A stretch of DNA of 64,000 bases from Aliihoeflea sp. 40Bstr573 (GCF_024105655.1 NZ_JAAAMH010000016.1:1-64000), one strand, 5' to 3'. Numbered from the stretch's first letter, positions 8,630-16,737 are shown. The notes: generated from the letters alone by a model not told the origin. Numbers and translations: made by a program.

Positions 8630-9400
8630 ATGTTTAGCGGGCGGGATGGAGAAGTGCGTCTGAATGCTTCCGAAAGCCGTTCGGAAGAGTTGTTTCAATC
8701 TCAACAGCCCGGTGCGCGCGAACGTGCCCTTCTTGTGGTCGCATCGGCAGGCGTCGTCTCGAACGCTTTGCTTGCCGCGATCGAGTGCGAATTCCGTTTC
8801 CTGCGCGTCCACATCGTGCCCGATCTCAACGAAGCTTGCACGTCACTCGTCGCCAACGTCGATCTTCTGCTCATCGAGCAAAGCCTGATCGGGGGCCTTG
8901 CCTATCATTATGGTGATCTGTCCGCCTACCATCCGAGAGCCATGTTCGCGGTGCTCGCCGATGTAGGCGAGCAGCAGGACGGGCGCCTTGCCGGTCTCGT
9001 CGAGCAACGAATGGTTCAGGGCGTCGTTCCAACGAACAGCAACCTCGATATTCTTCTTTCTGTCTTGCGTATTTTGCTGAGTGGCGGAGAGTATGTGCCA
9101 TCCGTCGTGTTCAGAGCGCACCTGTCTGAAAGCAGCCAGGCCGTGCGAACAAGGAGAGATGGGGCAATGAGCGAACTGACGGCACGGGAGTGGCAAATCC
9201 TCGGCCATGTTGCCAAGGGAAGCCAGAACAAGATCATCGCAAACGATCTCGGATTGTCCGAGCACACGGTCAAGATTCACATTCACAACATCATCAACAA
9301 GCTCGGCGTCCACAATCGCACCGAGGCCGCCGCGATCTATTTCGCGCGCCAGAGTGCGGGGCTGAATGGATCGGACGGGCACAGGCGCTCGCAGAACTGA
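8630..9400 (+). CDS. LuxR-family transcriptional regulator with degenerate receiver domain
   Basis: DNA-binding regulator of 256 residues. The C-terminal part from about residue 180 (SELTAREWQILGHVAKG, then LSEHTVKIHIHNIINKLG) is a textbook LuxR helix-turn-helix. The N-terminal 140 residues align with the fold of a response-regulator receiver but lack the usual residues. The acidic pair after strand 1 is missing (LLVVASAGVV), and the phospho-acceptor position at the end of strand 3 reads LLLIEQS rather than an Asp. It therefore probably does not work by classical phosphorylation. The ATG at 8630 is preceded by AGGGGG. It is divergent from the secretion operon, a natural candidate target, and is followed after 2 bases by a second gene. 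Confidence 0.88.
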   Translation: MFSGRDGEVRLNASESRSEELFQSQQPGARERALLVVASAGVVSNALLAAIECEFRFLRVHIVPDLNEACTSLVANVDLLLIEQSLIGGLAYHYGDLSAYHPRAMFAVLADVGEQQDGRLAGLVEQRMVQGVVPTNSNLDILLSVLRILLSGGEYVPSVVFRAHLSESSQAVRTRRDGAMSELTAREWQILGHVAKGSQNKIIANDLGLSEHTVKIHIHNIINKLGVHNRTEAAAIYFARQSAGLNGSDGHRRSQN

Positions 9401-9402
9401 AA

Positions 9403-9891
9403 ATGTCCTCCAATCGGTTGAAGGACATTCTTCTTCTGGTCGGCCAGCTGAACTACACTTGGACAAACACCGAGAGCCTTCTGATCCATATGATCGCCGG
9501 CCTTGCCAAGGTCGACAAGGAAACGGCGATCATCATCTTCCTGACCCTCAACACCACGCGCGCAAGGACCGACCTCGTCGAACGGTTGGCGAAGATGGCC
9601 GCCACGCCCGCCCCTTGCCGCAAGCACGTCCTGGACGTCACGCGGCGCCTATCGGCGGAGGCGCGGCTACGCAACAAGTACAATCACTGTATCTATTCGT
9701 TCGACGAGGAAGGGGCGCCGTCAATGACGCAGCTCATGCGCATCGTCGATGGCAAGGACGACGTGCGCTACGGCAAGGTCGAGATCCTCGACGATGCCGA
9801 ACTGCAGCGCATTACCGACAGCATCGCTTCGCTCGTCGCGATCAATCACGACATCTGGACGATTACCGATCGATACGGGTTTCCTACCTGA
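9403..9891 (+). CDS. Conserved-looking protein of unknown function, co-transcribed with the LuxR regulator
   Basis: A 162-residue, mostly helical soluble protein (starts SSNRLKDILLLVGQLNYTWT) with no signal peptide and no family I can name. It contains an LRNKYNH segment and a mixed C-terminal end. Its ATG lies 2 bases after the regulator's stop codon, so the two are almost certainly co-expressed and may work together. The longer open frame upstream in the same phase overlaps the regulator's helix-turn-helix and is discounted. It ends 9 bases from the convergent protease gene. Confidence 0.72.
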   Translation: MSSNRLKDILLLVGQLNYTWTNTESLLIHMIAGLAKVDKETAIIIFLTLNTTRARTDLVERLAKMAATPAPCRKHVLDVTRRLSAEARLRNKYNHCIYSFDEEGAPSMTQLMRIVDGKDDVRYGKVEILDDAELQRITDSIASLVAINHDIWTITDRYGFPT

Positions 9892-9900
9892 GCAAGAGGG

Positions 9901-10512
9901 TCATGCGCCAGCGGCGACGATCCGCTCCCACTTGCCATGCGCGTGCTGCGACTGGCGGGCGAAGAAATTATAACGGACCTTCGTCCAGTCGCGCAATGAG
10001 TTGGTGCGATTGTCGAGGATGATGTCGCCGCGGTCGGTGCTTGCCGTCAATACGACATGCCCTTCCCCGCCCACCGTGACGACGGTGAGCAGCAATGTGG
10101 ATGCCGGCCAGCCGCGCTTCATGAGTTCCTTTTTCTTCAGAATCGCGAAATCTTCGCAGTCGCCTGCCGAGCGCGGCACTCCCCACACATCCTCCTCGCC
10201 ATGCATCTCCAGATCGCTGACTTCGCGGATCTGTCGGTTCACGAGGAGATTGACTTCCTGCAGTTCGCTCTGGCGCGCCTTTGTCATCGTCATCTTGCGC
10301 ACCGGACCGGTCGAGGCGCAAAGGTCGGCCCGCTGCGCACAGAACGCGTAAAAGGCGGGCGGGGCAAACGCAGGGCCCGACGCAGCCATCAATTGGGGCT
10401 CGGCCGCAGAAGCGGCAGGCGCGATGGCCGCAGTGGAGGAGATCGAGGCCGTCGTTTGTGCGCAAGATGCGGCGCAAACCGCCATCAACGTTGCGGCAAA
10501 CACTTTCAGCAT
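9901..10512 (-). CDS. Bacterial transglutaminase-like cysteine protease (BTLCP, LapG-type)
   Basis: Periplasmic cysteine protease of the family that includes LapG. In other bacteria LapG trims large type I secreted adhesins to release them. The 203-residue product starts with an export signal ending in AASC (residues 14-17), so it may be a lipoprotein. The catalytic residues are visible as C119 in GDCEDFAILKKKEL, H152 in GEGHVVLTAS and D167 in IILDNRTN. The C-H-D spacing is close to that of LapG. No LapD or LapA gene is seen. Many alphaproteobacteria have stand-alone BTLCPs of unknown substrate, so a role in processing the nearby secreted proteins is inference. It is transcribed away from the Gly-rich gene across a shared upstream region. 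Confidence 0.88.
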   Translation of the reverse strand: MLKVFAATLMAVCAASCAQTTASISSTAAIAPAASAAEPQLMAASGPAFAPPAFYAFCAQRADLCASTGPVRKMTMTKARQSELQEVNLLVNRQIREVSDLEMHGEEDVWGVPRSAGDCEDFAILKKKELMKRGWPASTLLLTVVTVGGEGHVVLTASTDRGDIILDNRTNSLRDWTKVRYNFFARQSQHAHGKWERIVAAGA

Positions 10513-10557
10513 GAGGGGAATTCTCCAATGCCAATCGCACTATCTACGCCAGAATAG

Positions 10558-10572
10558 TTAATCACTAGTTAA
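10558..10572. promoter_or_regulatory. CtrA-type box TTAA-N7-TTAA
   Basis: The sequence TTAATCACTAGTTAA matches exactly the alphaproteobacterial CtrA consensus TTAA-N7-TTAA. It lies in the 161-bp gap between the divergent protease gene (start 10512) and the Gly-rich exported protein gene (start 10674), 46 bp from the first and 102 bp from the second. Either could be under cell-cycle control. Binding is inferred from the motif alone. Confidence 0.5.
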
Positions 10573-10673
10573 TACGTCCGGGTTCACAGTTTTCATGCAG
10601 CTGTCATACTTCGTTTGACTTGGGGGCAAAGTAACAGTCAGCCCCCATTCCCCGTCAAAGGGAGGGGGCGGAA

Positions 10674-11501
10674 ATGTTGCGTAAAAAAACACTTGCACTT
10701 ACTCAAACAATGGCAGTCGGCGCTGCCGTTTGGATCGGCGGTTCTGCTGCGGTCCAAGCCCAAGAGCCTCGCCCGATTCTGTCCGCGGCTACGTGTCAGC
10801 CGCTAACGGAGGCAAACTACGTATTGTGCTGTATCGCTGCAAATCGCGATTCGTTACTGACGCGTGCTCAGCGCGAGCAGTGCCCTCCGCTCACGACAGC
10901 TCTCATCCGATCGGTGATGAGCAATGAAGGTTCGGGCGTCGCCATCGGCTTCGCACCCGGCGAGGGCAGTGGCGGTTCGGGCTCCGGTGGCGCCGGGGGC
11001 GGAAGCGGTTCTGGCGGTGACGGCGGCGGCTCTGGCGGCAGCGGCACGGGCGGCAGCGGCGGCACGGGTGGTGGTGACTCCGGCGGCGGCTCTGGCGGCG
11101 GTGGAGCTGGCGGTGGCGGCGGCACGGGTGGTGGCGACTCCGGCGGCGGCTCTGGCGGCAGCGGCGCGGGCGGCAGCGGCGGCACGGGTGGTGGTGACTC
11201 CGGCGGCGGCTCTGGCGGCAGCGGCGCGGGCGGCAGCGGCGGCACGGGTGGTGGTGACTCCGGCGGCGGCTCTGGCGGCGGTGGAGCTGGCGGTGGCGGC
11301 GGCACGGGTGGCGGCGACAGCGGCGGCGGCGCTGGCGGCAGCGGCGGCACGGGTGGCGGCGACAGCGGCGGCGGCGCTGGCGGCAGCGGCGGCACGGGTG
11401 GCAGCGACAGCGGCGGCGGCTCTGGCGGCGCTGGAGCCGGCGGTGGCGGTGGAACTGGTGGCGGCGGAGGAGCTGGCGGCGCTGGTGGCGGCGGCGGCTA
11501 A
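10674..11501 (+). CDS. Exported Gly/Ser-rich repeat protein
   Basis: The 275-residue product begins with a signal peptide (MLRKKTLALTQTMAVGAAVW, cleavage likely after VQAQ). A head of about 65 residues follows with four cysteines (C41, C52, C53, C69). The rest, from about residue 98, is almost entirely Gly with Ser, Thr, Asp and Ala in tandem units such as GGSGGTGGGDSGGGSGG. The head has no family I recognise. The tail should be flexible or form a Gly-rich surface structure, as in eukaryotic-like cell-wall glycine-rich proteins. The start codon follows GGGAGGGGG. A CtrA-type box lies upstream, and a hairpin terminator follows the stop by 25 bases. Confidence 0.75.
   Translation: MLRKKTLALTQTMAVGAAVWIGGSAAVQAQEPRPILSAATCQPLTEANYVLCCIAANRDSLLTRAQREQCPPLTTALIRSVMSNEGSGVAIGFAPGEGSGGSGSGGAGGGSGSGGDGGGSGGSGTGGSGGTGGGDSGGGSGGGGAGGGGGTGGGDSGGGSGGSGAGGSGGTGGGDSGGGSGGSGAGGSGGTGGGDSGGGSGGGGAGGGGGTGGGDSGGGAGGSGGTGGGDSGGGAGGSGGTGGSDSGGGSGGAGAGGGGGTGGGGGAGGAGGGGG
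11041..11430 (+). repeat. In-frame tandem repeat, five 60-bp units then two 45-bp units
   Basis: Five consecutive 60-bp units start at 11041, 11101, 11161, 11221 and 11281. The units at 11161 and 11221 differ at a single base, and the others alternate between two sequence variants. From 11341 the period drops to 45 bp (11341-11385 and 11386-11430), as if a 15-bp block had been lost. All units keep frame. Near-identity at synonymous positions suggests recent duplication or gene conversion. Confidence 0.9.
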
Positions 11502-11526
11502 CTTCAGCAAGATTTCCCGGCTATTC

Positions 11527-11564
11527 TTGCAACACTGGACGGTTTGACCCGTTCAGTGTTGCAA
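11527..11564 (+). terminator. Hairpin after the Gly-rich gene
   Basis: A 16-bp stem with one G-U pair (arms 11527-11542 and 11549-11564, loop TTTGAC) begins 25 bases after the stop codon at 11501. It lacks a clear run of T, so it may be a terminator, a 3'-end stabiliser, or both. The selO start lies 20 bases further on. Confidence 0.55.
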
Positions 11565-11584
11565 TCGCGTTTCCGGGAACCTGC

Positions 11585-13000
11585 ATGCCTGTTGCACCGA
11601 CCTACCGACCTTCAAGCGCCCACGCGTCACTCGGCACAGAATTTTACGATCCAGTCGACGCCGCGCGATTTCCCAAGCACGTCACCCGCTTCCGGAATCA
11701 GGACTGGGCCGAAAGGCTTGGGCTCGGCGATCTCTCGCAGGACGAGTGGGTGGCTCATTTCGGCAGCTTCGCGCCGCTGCCTGAGACCTATGCCCAACCG
11801 TTGGCCCTGCGCTATCACGGCCACCAGTTCCGATCCTACAATCCCGACCTTGGTGACGGGCGCGGCTTTCTGTTCGCGCAACTTCACGACGATGCCGGAC
11901 GCCTTCTGGACCTCGCCACCAAGGGCTCAGGCACCACGCCGTGGTCGCGCGGGGGCGATGGACGGCTGACACTCAAGGGCGGCGTGCGCGAGGTTCTGGC
12001 GACAGAAATGCTCGAAGCCCTCGGCGTCGACACGTCGAAAAGCTTCAGCCTGATCGAGACCGGCGAAGCGCTGCACCGTAATGACGAGCCCTCCCCCACG
12101 CGATCGGCGGTGCTCGTGCGGCTCAGCCACTCGCATATCCGCATTGGAACATTCCAGCGCCTGCGCTTCCTCGACAAGAGCGATGACATCTCGGCGCTGA
12201 TCGACCATTCGATCACGCACTACCTGCCCGAGGTCGGCGCGCAGATCGACCCGGGCCGCTCGCTTGCCTTTCTGGACGCCGTCGGCCGCAGGCTGGCGAA
12301 GACGACCGCCGCCTGGATGGTCGCCGGCTTCGTCCATGGCGTCCTCAACACCGACAACATCAACATCACCGGCGAAAGTTTCGACTACGGGCCCTGGCGC
12401 TTCCTGCCGACTCTCGACCCCGCCTTCACCGCCGCCTATTTCGACCAGACGGGGCTCTACGCCTTCGGCCGCCAGCCCGACACGATGTTCTGGAACCTGA
12501 CGCGGCTCGCCGAATGCCTCCTCGACTTCGCCCCGCAGGCCGATCTCGAGACGATCCTGCGCGCCTTTCCCGCTCTGGTGCAGGAGGAATTCCGCGCAGC
12601 GTTTCTCAACAGGCTCGGCGTGACGAGCGCGGGGCTGGAGGCCGACAACGAGCTCGTGGCGGCTGGCTGGCGCTTCCTCGCGGTTTCGCAATTGCCGTTC
12701 GAGCGCTTCTTCTTCGACTGGTTCGGCGGCCAGCATGCACCGCGTGCGCCTGCCGGACGGGAAGAACATTCGAGCGAGGCCTTCGTGGCGTTCCGCGCCG
12801 CGCTGGACCCCTTCGCCCCGCGCCCGGAGATCGACTTCACGCACGCCTATTTCGCGCGTCCGACCCCTTGCACGATGCTGATCGACGAGGTGGAGGACAT
12901 CTGGGCGCCGATCGCGGAAGCGGACGACTGGTCACGATTCGAGGCGAAGATCGCTGAAATTCGACAGATGGGCGAAGCGCTGAAGCTGCGGCTGCGGTAA
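11585..13000 (+). CDS. selO: Protein adenylyltransferase SelO (YdiU/UPF0061 family)
   Basis: SelO is a pseudokinase-fold enzyme that transfers AMP to hydroxyl side chains of proteins and is linked to redox stress. The 471-residue product carries the family's conserved segments in order: ALRYHGHQF with GDGRGFLFAQL, LATKGSGTTPWSRGGDGR, KGGVREVLATEMLEALG, ETGEALHRND, and HGVLNTDNINITGESFDYGP, which contains the metal/nucleotide-binding Asn and Asp residues. The length is normal, and the C-terminal selenocysteine region of eukaryotic SelO is absent, as in most bacteria. The gene stands alone after a hairpin; the ATG at 11585 has only a modest ribosome site. Confidence 0.93.
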   Translation: MPVAPTYRPSSAHASLGTEFYDPVDAARFPKHVTRFRNQDWAERLGLGDLSQDEWVAHFGSFAPLPETYAQPLALRYHGHQFRSYNPDLGDGRGFLFAQLHDDAGRLLDLATKGSGTTPWSRGGDGRLTLKGGVREVLATEMLEALGVDTSKSFSLIETGEALHRNDEPSPTRSAVLVRLSHSHIRIGTFQRLRFLDKSDDISALIDHSITHYLPEVGAQIDPGRSLAFLDAVGRRLAKTTAAWMVAGFVHGVLNTDNINITGESFDYGPWRFLPTLDPAFTAAYFDQTGLYAFGRQPDTMFWNLTRLAECLLDFAPQADLETILRAFPALVQEEFRAAFLNRLGVTSAGLEADNELVAAGWRFLAVSQLPFERFFFDWFGGQHAPRAPAGREEHSSEAFVAFRAALDPFAPRPEIDFTHAYFARPTPCTMLIDEVEDIWAPIAEADDWSRFEAKIAEIRQMGEALKLRLR

Positions 13001-13039
13001 GGCTTGTCCCGATGTGAACGACGCGTTCGGAATCAAAAC

Positions 13040-13084
13040 GGCTCAACGGCGCCAGGAGTGTTTCGCAATGGCACGCGTTGAGCC
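13040..13084 (+). terminator. Inverted repeat after selO (possible terminator)
   Basis: GGCTCAACG (13040-13048) and CGTTGAGCC (13076-13084) are perfectly complementary across a 27-base loop, 40 bases after the selO stop. No T run follows, so a termination role is uncertain. Confidence 0.3.
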
Positions 13085-13147
13085 ACTTCATGGACCTCAA
13101 TTCGCGGCACGGGACTTGCTCCACTTCTCCCAGCGGGAGAAAAACTT

Positions 13148-13363
13148 ATGTGGATTCAACTCAGCGAAGTCAGCGGACAGCCCATTGCCCTCAACACAAA
13201 CCATGTTGTGAGCGTGCAGGCCTATGGCGAGCGCACCAAGATCACCCATGTCGGAGGCCAGGCCATCGTTGCCGAAAGCGTCGACCTGGTGCTTGCAGCC
13301 CTGGGGCTTTTACCGCTCGGCACGGACGAGGCTCGCGACCCCGACCAGCCGCTTCATTCATAG
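13148..13363 (+). CDS. Small protein of unknown function (71 aa)
   Basis: A 71-residue soluble protein (MWIQLSEVSGQPIALNTNHV) with the look of a small mixed alpha/beta domain. The beta-rich first half (VSVQAYGERTKITHVGG) resembles short flagellar FlbD-like or regulatory proteins in layout, but I cannot assign it. GGGAGAA precedes the ATG at a good distance, which supports expression. Its stop overlaps the convergent isomerase gene by 6 bases. Confidence 0.6.
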   Translation: MWIQLSEVSGQPIALNTNHVVSVQAYGERTKITHVGGQAIVAESVDLVLAALGLLPLGTDEARDPDQPLHS

Positions 13364-14134
13364 GGGCGCGAGGAGCCAGTCGAGCGAGGCGGCCGTGGTG
13401 GCCGTCGGCCGGTATTCGGCGCCGACCCAGCCAGCATAGCCGGACGCGTCGATGGCGGCGAAGATCGTGCGATAGTTGATCTCGCCCGTCCCCGGCTCGT
13501 GCCGGCCCGGCGTGTCGGCGAACTGCACATGCGCGATACGCGGCAAGGCTGCGCGAAAACCTTCGATCAGGTCGCCCTCCATGATCTGGCGATGGTAGAG
13601 ATCGAACTGCACGGCGAGATTGTTGCGACCTGCCTTATCGATCGCATCGATGGCGTCGCCCGTGCGCTGGATGAGATAACGCGGCACATCACGGCCGTTG
13701 CAAGGCTCGACCATGACCGTCACACCATAGAGGGCGAAGCGGTCGGCGGCGAGTTGGAGATTGCTGATCAGGGTCGACATTGCCTCTTCGCGTACCGCGC
13801 CTTCCGGCACCCGGCCGGACAGGACGTTGACTCGCTTCACGCCGAGTGCGGAAGCGTAATCGGCAGCCTTCTCAACCGCGCGCGCGAATTCCGCTTCGCG
13901 GCCCGGCACGCAGGCCAGGCCATCGCCACCGGCGGAGAGATCTCCAGAGGGCACGTTGATCAGCACAATGTCGACACCTGCTCGACGGGCAGCCCGCGCC
14001 ACAGCGTCGGCGGGAAACGCATAGGGAAACTGGATGTCGACGCCTGCGAAGCCGAGATCTGCCGCCCCCTGGAAGCGGTCGAGGAAGGAAAATTCCTGCA
14101 GCATCATCGAGACGTTGATCGAAAAGCGCGGCAA
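13358..14134 (-). CDS. Hydroxypyruvate isomerase family protein (Hyi/OtnI-like TIM barrel)
   Basis: Sugar-isomerase-like TIM barrel of 258 residues. The family signature DTPGRHEPGTGEINY is complete. The metal-site acidic residues are visible in VMVEPCNGRD, AVQFDLYHRQIMEGD and GAEYRPT. Members isomerise hydroxypyruvate to tartronate semialdehyde or 2-oxo-tetronate to 3-oxo-tetronate. It is the last gene of a minus-strand operon with a dehydratase, two dehydrogenases and a TRAP transporter, so its substrate is probably a short oxo-acid made by those enzymes. It starts 15 bases after the SDR gene stops. Confidence 0.88.
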   Translation of the reverse strand: MPRFSINVSMMLQEFSFLDRFQGAADLGFAGVDIQFPYAFPADAVARAARRAGVDIVLINVPSGDLSAGGDGLACVPGREAEFARAVEKAADYASALGVKRVNVLSGRVPEGAVREEAMSTLISNLQLAADRFALYGVTVMVEPCNGRDVPRYLIQRTGDAIDAIDKAGRNNLAVQFDLYHRQIMEGDLIEGFRAALPRIAHVQFADTPGRHEPGTGEINYRTIFAAIDASGYAGWVGAEYRPTATTAASLDWLLAPL

Positions 14135-14149
14135 TCGTGGAACTCCTTC

Positions 14150-14896
14150 CTACTGGAACCCGCCGTCGACGCCGATGAACTGGCCGGTTATGGAACGGGC
14201 GGCGTCCGAGGCAAGAAAAAGGATTGTCGCGGCGATCTCCTCAGGTTCGATGAAGGCGCGCGTCGCCTGCCGGCCGAGATAGTGCGCTTCTGCGTCCTTG
14301 ACGTTCATGCCATTCGCCCGCGCATATTCCGAGACGACGTTCTCGATCCGCTCGCCCCGCACGGAGGCCGGCAGGATCGCGTTGACGCGAATGCCCAGTT
14401 GCCCGACCTCGTGCGCCAGCGAGCCGGTAAAACCGAGCACCGCCCATTTGGTGGCCGCATAGACCGCTCGGTTCGGATAGGCGATCTTTGCCGCGACCGA
14501 GGCCATGTTGACGATGATGCCGCGCCTTTGCGCGATCATCGCGGGCAGGACGGCTCGCGCGGCGACGAAATGGCTGGTGATGTTGATATCGACGGCGCGC
14601 TTCCATTCGTCGATCGGCGTCTCCGCGACCGGCAGCGTCGGCCCTGCCACGCCGGCATTGTTGACGAGGAGATCGACGGTTGGAAAGCGCGCGAACAGCG
14701 TTTCGATCGCAGCGGAATCGCCCATGTCACACAGATGGAATGTCGCCCCGGTTCCCGCCGCGGTCGCCTCGCCGGCTTCCACGTCCACGTCCGTGATCGC
14801 AACATCGTACCCCGCCTTGACCAGTTCGCGCGCAACGACAGAGCCGATGCCCGAGGCGCCGGCGGTAACGACGGCGAATTTGCGTTTGTCGTTCAT
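14150..14896 (-). CDS. SDR-family NAD(P)-dependent oxidoreductase
   Basis: Classical short-chain dehydrogenase of 248 residues. The nucleotide-binding glycine motif TAGASGIG, the NNAG motif, the catalytic Ser in NMASVA and the YxxxK pair in YAATK are all present. The end ITGQFIGVDGGFQ is typical. An in-frame TTG four codons upstream is possible, but the ATG at 14896 lies one base after the dctM stop, giving tight coupling. It probably oxidises a hydroxyl group of the compound imported by the adjacent TRAP transporter; specificity cannot be read from the sequence. Confidence 0.9.
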   Translation of the reverse strand: MNDKRKFAVVTAGASGIGSVVARELVKAGYDVAITDVDVEAGEATAAGTGATFHLCDMGDSAAIETLFARFPTVDLLVNNAGVAGPTLPVAETPIDEWKRAVDINITSHFVAARAVLPAMIAQRRGIIVNMASVAAKIAYPNRAVYAATKWAVLGFTGSLAHEVGQLGIRVNAILPASVRGERIENVVSEYARANGMNVKDAEAHYLGRQATRAFIEPEEIAATILFLASDAARSITGQFIGVDGGFQ

Positions 14897-14897
14897 A

Positions 14898-16199
14898 TCA
14901 TCTCGCAAGCTGGGGAAGGATCAGGATGATCGCCGGAAACGCGATCATCAGGGCAAGGCGCAATATGTCGGCAGCGATGAAAGGCATGATGCCTCGATAG
15001 ATCTTGCCGAGACTGATATTGCCGATCGTGCTCTTCAAAATGAAGAGGTTAAGGCCAACCGGCGGGGTGATCAGCGACAATTCCGTCACCATCACGACGA
15101 TGATGCCGAACCAGATCGGATCGTAGCCAAGGGAGATGACGAGCGGGAAGAAGATCGGCACTGTCAGCAGCACCATCGAAAGCGATTCCAGGAAACAGCC
15201 GAGCACGATGTAGATCACCATCAGGAAGATGATCACGCCGAGCGGCGACAGGCCGTAGCCGACGACAAGCTGCTGAAGCGCGGAGGGCAGGCCCGCCAGA
15301 TTGACGAAATTGGAAAAGAGCAGCGCACCGACGAGCAGTATGAAGAGGATCGCCGTCATCCGCGCAGTTGCAACGACACATTCGAGGAAGATGGCCGGCG
15401 TGAGGACGCGCCGCCACAAGCAGAACAGGAACGCGCCGAAAGCGCCGACGCCGGCCGCCTCGGTCGGTGTGAAGACGCCGAGGTAGATGCCGCCGATGAT
15501 GAGAACGAATAGCAGCAGGATCGGCCCGACCGATGCCAGCCGAGCGAGCCGCTCGCGCATGGCGACGCGTTCCGTGCGCGGGCCTGCGTCAGGCTTGAGG
15601 CGCGTCACGACCGCGATCGCGGCGATATAGAACAGCACCGCAACGAAGCCCGGCAGGACGCCGGCTATGAACAGAAGCCCGATGTCGGTGCCCGTCATGA
15701 TTCCGTACAGCACCAGGATGACGGAGGGCGGGATGAGGATGCCGAGCGTGCCACCGGCCGCAATGGAGCCTGACGCCAATTCGTCGGAATAGCCGTAGCG
15801 GCGCATCGACGGCATCGAGACGCGGCCCATCGTGGCGGCCGTCGCGAGCGACGAACCTGAAACGGCGGCAAAACCGGCACAGGCCACGATGGTCGCCATC
15901 GCAAGGCCGCCGCGCCTGTGCCCGAGAAAGCCGTGACAGGCATGGTAGAGATCGCGGGACATGCCGGCGCGGTCGACCAGCATTCCCATCAAGACGAACA
16001 TGGGCACGACCGACAGTTCGTAGCGCATCGTGTCCGAGATCGGCACCTGGCCGAGCATACCGAGCGCCGGCGTCCAGCCGACGACCGCGACGATGCCTGC
16101 CGCGCCGACGAGGATCATCGCAAAGGCCAGCGGCATGCCGAGGAGCATCAGGCCGAGCAGGCTGGCAAAGCCGGTCAGCGACGTTTCCCACACACCCAT
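14898..16199 (-). CDS. dctM: TRAP transporter large permease (DctM)
   Basis: The 433-residue protein with about 12 hydrophobic segments is the ion-driven transport subunit of a tripartite ATP-independent periplasmic transporter. Family segments include GMPLAFAM near the N-terminus, GGTLGILIPPSVILVLYGIMT, and GVFTPTEAAGVGAFGA. It follows the small permease gene by 13 bases and is followed by the SDR gene after one base. Such systems import carboxylates such as C4 acids, sugar acids and keto acids. Confidence 0.95.
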   Translation of the reverse strand: MGVWETSLTGFASLLGLMLLGMPLAFAMILVGAAGIVAVVGWTPALGMLGQVPISDTMRYELSVVPMFVLMGMLVDRAGMSRDLYHACHGFLGHRRGGLAMATIVACAGFAAVSGSSLATAATMGRVSMPSMRRYGYSDELASGSIAAGGTLGILIPPSVILVLYGIMTGTDIGLLFIAGVLPGFVAVLFYIAAIAVVTRLKPDAGPRTERVAMRERLARLASVGPILLLFVLIIGGIYLGVFTPTEAAGVGAFGAFLFCLWRRVLTPAIFLECVVATARMTAILFILLVGALLFSNFVNLAGLPSALQQLVVGYGLSPLGVIIFLMVIYIVLGCFLESLSMVLLTVPIFFPLVISLGYDPIWFGIIVVMVTELSLITPPVGLNLFILKSTIGNISLGKIYRGIMPFIAADILRLALMIAFPAIILILPQLAR

Positions 16200-16212
16200 G
16201 CCGTGGCCGCCG

Positions 16213-16737
16213 CTATTCGACAGAATTGCCGGCGGCGGGCAGCAATTGCCTTCCGCGCAGCGCGTTGATCAGGAAAGCGAGACCGGCCAGGATGACCAGC
16301 GCCGCCATCACTTGTGCTAGAAGACCGATTGGTACGCGCAGTTCCAGAGTTTGGTCACCCGTGCGCCACAGCCGCGCCCCATAGGCCCACATGCGCCACC
16401 CCATGGCGAAGCAGATCGCGGCGCAGACGAGTTCGAAGAACCGCGTGCCGAAATCCTGGACTTTTTGCGACATGCGCTCCACGAGAATCGAAATGGTGAT
16501 GTTCTCTCGCGCGGCGGTCGCCAGTGGCAGGCCGGCGAAGATGGTGAGGCCCATCAGGATTTCAGTCACCTCGAAGGCGGCATAGAGCGGGCGACCGAAG
16601 AAATATCGGCCGACCACGTCGAAGGTGGTGATGAACATCATCGCCGCGACCATGAGGCCGGCCACGACCGAAAAGCCCCGGAAGACCCAGGCGACCGGGC
16701 CGCGCGTTGCCTGATCGCCTGCGTTGTCCTCGCTCAC
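16213..16737 (-). CDS. dctQ: TRAP transporter small permease (DctQ)
   Basis: The 174-residue integral membrane protein has four predicted helices and the DctQ layout (FDVVGRYFFGRPLYAAFEVTEILMG). The start is GTG at 16737, overlapping the dctP stop as GTGA, so translation is coupled to the solute-binding protein. It partners with DctM and DctP. Confidence 0.93.
   Translation of the reverse strand: MSEDNAGDQATRGPVAWVFRGFSVVAGLMVAAMMFITTFDVVGRYFFGRPLYAAFEVTEILMGLTIFAGLPLATAARENITISILVERMSQKVQDFGTRFFELVCAAICFAMGWRMWAYGARLWRTGDQTLELRVPIGLLAQVMAALVILAGLAFLINALRGRQLLPAAGNSVE

Noticed and set aside
11041-11430. Direct repeats as a possible CRISPR array
   Set aside because: Units are contiguous, in frame and without unique spacers, so this is a coding tandem repeat.
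10854-11510. Ala-rich and Pro-rich frames within the Gly-rich repeat gene
   Set aside because: They are alternative readings of the GGC-rich repeat; only the plus frame at 10674 has a signal peptide and ribosome site.
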